From the NCBI GenBank assembly GCA_016297535.1, contig JAEDGL010000109.1:1-8274 (forward strand): a DNA stretch of 8,274 nucleotides, in the 5' to 3' direction. The notes beneath the pieces were generated by a model that was not told the origin of the DNA, ran no database searches, and saw only the letters and a program-made list of their open reading frames with translations. This document shows, in pieces, positions 6,346 to 8,274 of the stretch; within the stretch, counting starts at the first letter, position 1, and every line of letters begins with the position of its first letter. A program made the translations under genes and the position numbers. The stretch comes from Clostridia bacterium. GTDB taxonomy: Bacteria > Bacillota > Clostridia > Christensenellales > Aristaeellaceae.

Positions 6346-6369
6346 GACACAGAACTCGTCATTCCGCAA
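6341..6369 (-). promoter_or_regulatory. Predicted promoter of the isomerase gene
   Basis: On the minus strand TTGCGG (6364-6369) is followed after 17 bases by CATAAT (6341-6346, 5/6 to consensus). The expected start is near 6334, giving a leader of about 54 bases. The -10 shares five base pairs with the opposed plus-strand -10. Confidence 0.5.
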
Positions 6370-6443
6370 GCGATATGACACTTCTGTGCAGAAAGTTACA
6401 CAAATTTCACAGGTTCATCACATTTACATGGTTCGTTGGAAAC

Positions 6444-6450
6444 GGAGGGG
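6444..6450 (+). promoter_or_regulatory. Ribosome binding site choosing the GTG start at 6456
   Basis: GGAGGGG lies seven bases (counted from GGAGG) before GTG at 6456. The frame is open upstream to an ATG at 6375, but no comparable site was noted there. The GTG is therefore preferred. Confidence 0.75.
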
Positions 6451-6455
6451 ATCCT

Positions 6456-6911
6456 GTGCAGATCATCATCTGCAAGGCGTCAAGGCGGCTTTGGCTGATG
6501 GAGGGCGGCACGCAGCTGCTGGATTGCCGCGTTGCGCTGGGGCGCGAGCCAAAGGGCCCCAAGCGCATGCAGGGCGACGGCCGCACGCCGGAGGGCGTTT
6601 ATTTCATCTGTCTGGTCAAGGAGCAGGGCAAATACGGCCGCAGCCTTGGGCTGAGCTATCCCGGAGCCGGGGATGCGCAGCTGGCCTTTCAGGAGGGCCG
6701 CATTGACGGGCGCACGCTGGCCAACGTGTGCCAGGCGCAGAGCCGGCATCTGCGCCCGCCCTGGGGATCGCCCCTGGGCGGCGAAATCTACATTCACGAG
6801 GGCGGCAGCCAAACCGACTGGACGCAGGGCTGCATTGCGCTGGACGCGCAGGATATGGACAGGCTGTTTCCTTACTGGCCGCAGGTGGACGTGGTTCGGA
6901 TTATCCCCTGA
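6456..6911 (+). CDS. Small L,D-transpeptidase (YkuD-fold) family protein
   Basis: Members of this family use a catalytic cysteine to cross-link or modify peptidoglycan peptides, or act on related amide substrates. The 151-residue protein is essentially one YkuD domain. It has the glycine-rich GPKRMQGDGRTPEGVYF segment (34-50), then IYIHEGG with catalytic His114, and DWTQGCIAL with catalytic Cys126. It lacks an obvious signal peptide or membrane anchor. Even if the frame began at the ATG at 6375, the extra 27 residues (MTLLCRKLHKFHRF...) give only a weak hydrophobic stretch. Cell-wall crosslinkers normally act outside the membrane, so either export is non-classical, the start is misjudged, or the protein works in the cytoplasm. 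It is probably co-transcribed with the YitT-family gene 42 bases downstream. The family call is firm; the substrate is unknown. Confidence 0.85.
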   Translation: MQIIICKASRRLWLMEGGTQLLDCRVALGREPKGPKRMQGDGRTPEGVYFICLVKEQGKYGRSLGLSYPGAGDAQLAFQEGRIDGRTLANVCQAQSRHLRPPWGSPLGGEIYIHEGGSQTDWTQGCIALDAQDMDRLFPYWPQVDVVRIIP

Positions 6912-6942
6912 CGGGCCACTCCGTACCGGATCAAACAGAACA

Positions 6943-6946
6943 GGAG
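6943..6946 (+). promoter_or_regulatory. Ribosome binding site choosing the TTG start at 6954
   Basis: GGAG lies seven bases before TTG at 6954 but 13 and 16 bases before the in-frame ATGs at 6960 and 6963. Spacing favours the TTG start. The protein would differ by only two or three residues. Confidence 0.5.
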
Positions 6947-6953
6947 TTATGGA

Positions 6954-7559
6954 TTGAAAATGATGTCCCGTAAACAGAAAATTTTCCTTAATCTTCTTGG
7001 CAGCGCCATTCAGGCCTTCGGGCTGTATCATGTGCATGCCGCCTCCGGCGTTACGGAGGGCGGCATTCTCGGCCTGATGCTGCTGCTGCACAACTGGTTT
7101 GGCATATCCCCCGCGTGGTCCAGCCTCATCCTGAACGCGGCCTGCTATCTTTTGGGCTGGCGGGTGCTGGGGCTTTCCTTCATCAAATATTCCATCCTTG
7201 CGGGGGGCAGTTTTTCGGTGTTTTATTCCATCGTGGAGCGGTTTCCCCCGCTGTGGCCCGGGCTGGCGCAGATGCCGCTGCTGGCCGCGGTGGCGGGCGC
7301 GCTGTTTGTGGGCGTGGGCGTGGGATTGTGCGTGCGCACCGGCGGCGCGCCGGGCGGCGACGATGCGCTGGCCATGAGCCTGAACCGCCTGCTCAAATGG
7401 GATATCCGCTGGTTCTACCTGATCGGCGATCTGGTGGTGCTGCTGCTTTCGCTTACCTATCTGCCGCCGGCGCGCGTGGCGGTATCGCTGGTAACGGTGC
7501 TTCTGTCCGGGCAGATTATCGGGTGGATCCAGCAGATTGGCGTAAAACACCGGCCATAA
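6954..7559 (+). CDS. YitT/DUF161-family membrane protein
   Basis: This is a 201-residue integral membrane protein of the YitT (DUF161) family, widespread in Bacillota; the transported substrate or role is not established. The family signature is the N-terminal GSAIQAFGLYHVHAASGVTEGG (about 16-37), then ISPAWSSLILNAACYLLGWRVLG (about 51-73), and later GGAPGGDDALAMSLNR (130-145). About five or six hydrophobic segments are seen, near 12-28, 33-47, 55-72, 77-93, 108-127, 155-169 and 174-192 (some possibly re-entrant). It ends shortly after the last segment, so the soluble C-terminal DUF2179 domain found in many YitT proteins is absent, making it the short form. The start is the TTG at 6954 or the ATG at 6960. 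It is probably the second gene of an operon with the L,D-transpeptidase-like gene, and the hairpin at 7578-7618 would end the transcript. Confidence 0.82.
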   Translation: MKMMSRKQKIFLNLLGSAIQAFGLYHVHAASGVTEGGILGLMLLLHNWFGISPAWSSLILNAACYLLGWRVLGLSFIKYSILAGGSFSVFYSIVERFPPLWPGLAQMPLLAAVAGALFVGVGVGLCVRTGGAPGGDDALAMSLNRLLKWDIRWFYLIGDLVVLLLSLTYLPPARVAVSLVTVLLSGQIIGWIQQIGVKHRP

Positions 7560-7569
7560 ACGATTTTCC

Positions 7570-7599
7570 TTGACCTGAACCGCTGTTTCGTTCTATAAT
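7570..7599 (+). promoter_or_regulatory. Predicted glnS promoter
   Basis: TTGACC (7570-7575, 5/6) is followed after 18 bases by a perfect TATAAT (7594-7599). The expected start is near 7606, leaving a leader of about 58 bases. The leader is too short for a T-box and no T-box sequence is seen in it. The -10 lies in the loop of the inverted repeat at 7578-7615. Confidence 0.78.
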
Positions 7600-7618
7600 G
7601 AGCGTCACAGCGGTTTTT
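7578..7618 (+). terminator. Terminator-like inverted repeat enclosing the glnS -10
   Basis: AACCGCTGT (7578-7586) and ACAGCGGTT (7607-7615) form a perfect 9-bp stem with a 20-base loop. The T run (7614-7618) starts within the stem end. Its position 19 bases after the YitT-family stop suggests it ends that operon. It could equally be an operator around the -10. The loop is longer than usual for a terminator. Confidence 0.55.
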
Positions 7619-7664
7619 GCCGCTGAGAACACAGTATGGATCATACAGAAAGGATGGCACAGCG

Positions 7665-8274
7665 ATGGAGAACGCCGTAAACAAGACCAATTTCATCTGG
7701 GAAGCCGTAGAAGAAGACTTGCGGAGCGGACGCTACCAAAGCGTGCACACCCGTTTTCCGCCGGAGCCCAACGGCTATATGCACATCGGCCATTGCAAGG
7801 CGCTGATCATGGACTTTCTGACCGCCGAAAAATACGGCGGCAAGTGCAACCTGCGCTTTGACGATACCAACCCCGCCAAGGAAGATACCGAGTACGTGGA
7901 GGCCATCAAGCGCGATATCAACTGGCTGGGCTTTCACTGGACGGGCGGCCTGTACTACGCCAGCGATTATTACGACAAATGCTACGAGATCGCCGAGGAC
8001 TGGATCCAGCGCGGCCTGGCCTATGTGGACGAGCTTAGCAAGGACGAAATGCGCGAGTACCGCGGCACGCTGACCAAGCCCGGCAAAAACAGCCCCTGGC
8101 GCGACCGCCCCGCGGAGGAAAGCCTGGCGCTGTTCCGCCGCATGAAGGCCGGCGAGTTTGAGGAGGGCCGCTATACCCTGCGTGCCAAAATCGATATGGC
8201 CAGCCCCAACATCGTTATGCGCGACCCGGCCATGTACCGCATCCTGTACAAGGAGCACTGGCGTACCGGCAACA
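7665..8274 (+). CDS. glnS: Glutaminyl-tRNA synthetase, N-terminal part
   Basis: This class I enzyme charges tRNA-Gln directly with glutamine in the cytoplasm. The 203 residues visible before the window edge include the Rossmann-fold start TRFPPEPNGYMHIGHCKAL, with the HIGH signature at 40-43. RFDDTNPAKED (64-74) follows, and then DINWLGFHWTG (84-94), DELSKDEMREYRGTL (122-136), SPWRDRPAEE (143-152) and LRAKIDMASPNIVMRDP (172-188). This pattern is that of GlnRS rather than GluRS. The ATG at 7665 is preceded by GAAAGGA at ten bases and fits the family N-terminus; the earlier ATG at 7654 is in another frame. It has its own promoter at 7570-7599. Presence of GlnRS implies that the amidotransferase route for Gln-tRNA may be dispensable or limited to other tRNAs. 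The KMSKS region, the anticodon-binding domain and any C-terminal extension lie outside the window. Confidence 0.96.
   Translation, partial: MENAVNKTNFIWEAVEEDLRSGRYQSVHTRFPPEPNGYMHIGHCKALIMDFLTAEKYGGKCNLRFDDTNPAKEDTEYVEAIKRDINWLGFHWTGGLYYASDYYDKCYEIAEDWIQRGLAYVDELSKDEMREYRGTLTKPGKNSPWRDRPAEESLALFRRMKAGEFEEGRYTLRAKIDMASPNIVMRDPAMYRILYKEHWRTGN

Noticed and set aside
6375..6455. 27-residue N-terminal extension of the L,D-transpeptidase-like protein
   Set aside because: No good SD site precedes the ATG at 6375, and the segment is neither a convincing signal peptide nor family-like. The GTG at 6456 has GGAGGGG at good spacing.
4877..6706. Long plus-strand open frame of about 609 codons
   Set aside because: It is antisense to the parvulin gene, crosses a promoter region and a terminator, and has a low-complexity Gly/His/Val-rich product.
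7600..7664. T-box leader upstream of glnS
   Set aside because: The leader is only about 58 bases and lacks the conserved T-box sequence. Only a small 5-bp hairpin (7609-7613 with 7620-7624) is visible.
1..8274. CRISPR array, transposase, phage or defence genes
   Set aside because: No regularly spaced direct repeats, terminal inverted repeats with target duplications, or matching coding frames were seen.

Overview
The window looks like chromosomal DNA from a GC-rich (about 60% by eye) member of the Clostridia/Bacillota, probably a gut anaerobe. This is inferred from strong Shine-Dalgarno (SD) sites of the GGAGG type, GTG and TTG starts, a YitT-family membrane protein, a DUF6020-like membrane protein, an Aquifex-type aconitase and a bacterial glutaminyl-tRNA synthetase. 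No insertion sequence, CRISPR array, tRNA, rRNA or phage gene was seen.

Layout. (1) Positions 1-496, minus strand: the N-terminal 165 residues of peptide chain release factor 3 (prfC), cut by the window edge, with its own promoter at 551-580. (2) Positions 757-2682, minus strand: a complete single-chain aconitase, followed by a hairpin-rich 3' tail and a clear intrinsic terminator at 617-641. (3) Positions 2683-2892: a divergent control region with one promoter for the aconitase and one for the next gene, each containing a dyad. (4) Positions 2893-4635, plus strand: a polytopic membrane protein resembling DUF6020. It is followed by about 160 bases of unexplained, strongly self-complementary sequence and then a terminator. 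(5) Positions 4892-6280, minus strand: a secreted parvulin-type peptidyl-prolyl isomerase with its own terminator. (6) Positions 6281-6455: a compact divergent region where two opposed promoters appear to share the same -10 bases. (7) Positions 6456-7559, plus strand: a probable two-gene operon of a small L,D-transpeptidase-fold protein and a YitT-family membrane protein. (8) Positions 7560-7664: a terminator whose loop contains the promoter of the next gene. (9) Positions 7665-8274, plus strand: the N-terminal 203 residues of glutaminyl-tRNA synthetase (glnS), cut by the window edge.

How the genes fit together. Most are housekeeping: translation termination, citrate/isocitrate metabolism, extracytoplasmic folding, cell-wall or envelope functions, and tRNA charging. 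The units are short and mostly separately transcribed, and no shared pathway is evident. I do not see a new multi-gene system. The most interesting material is in the intergenic regions: the shared-core bidirectional promoter, the promoter nested in a terminator, the dyads in the aconitase and DUF6020-like promoters, and the structured interval at 4665-4795. All promoter, operator and RNA-structure calls are sequence-reading inferences.
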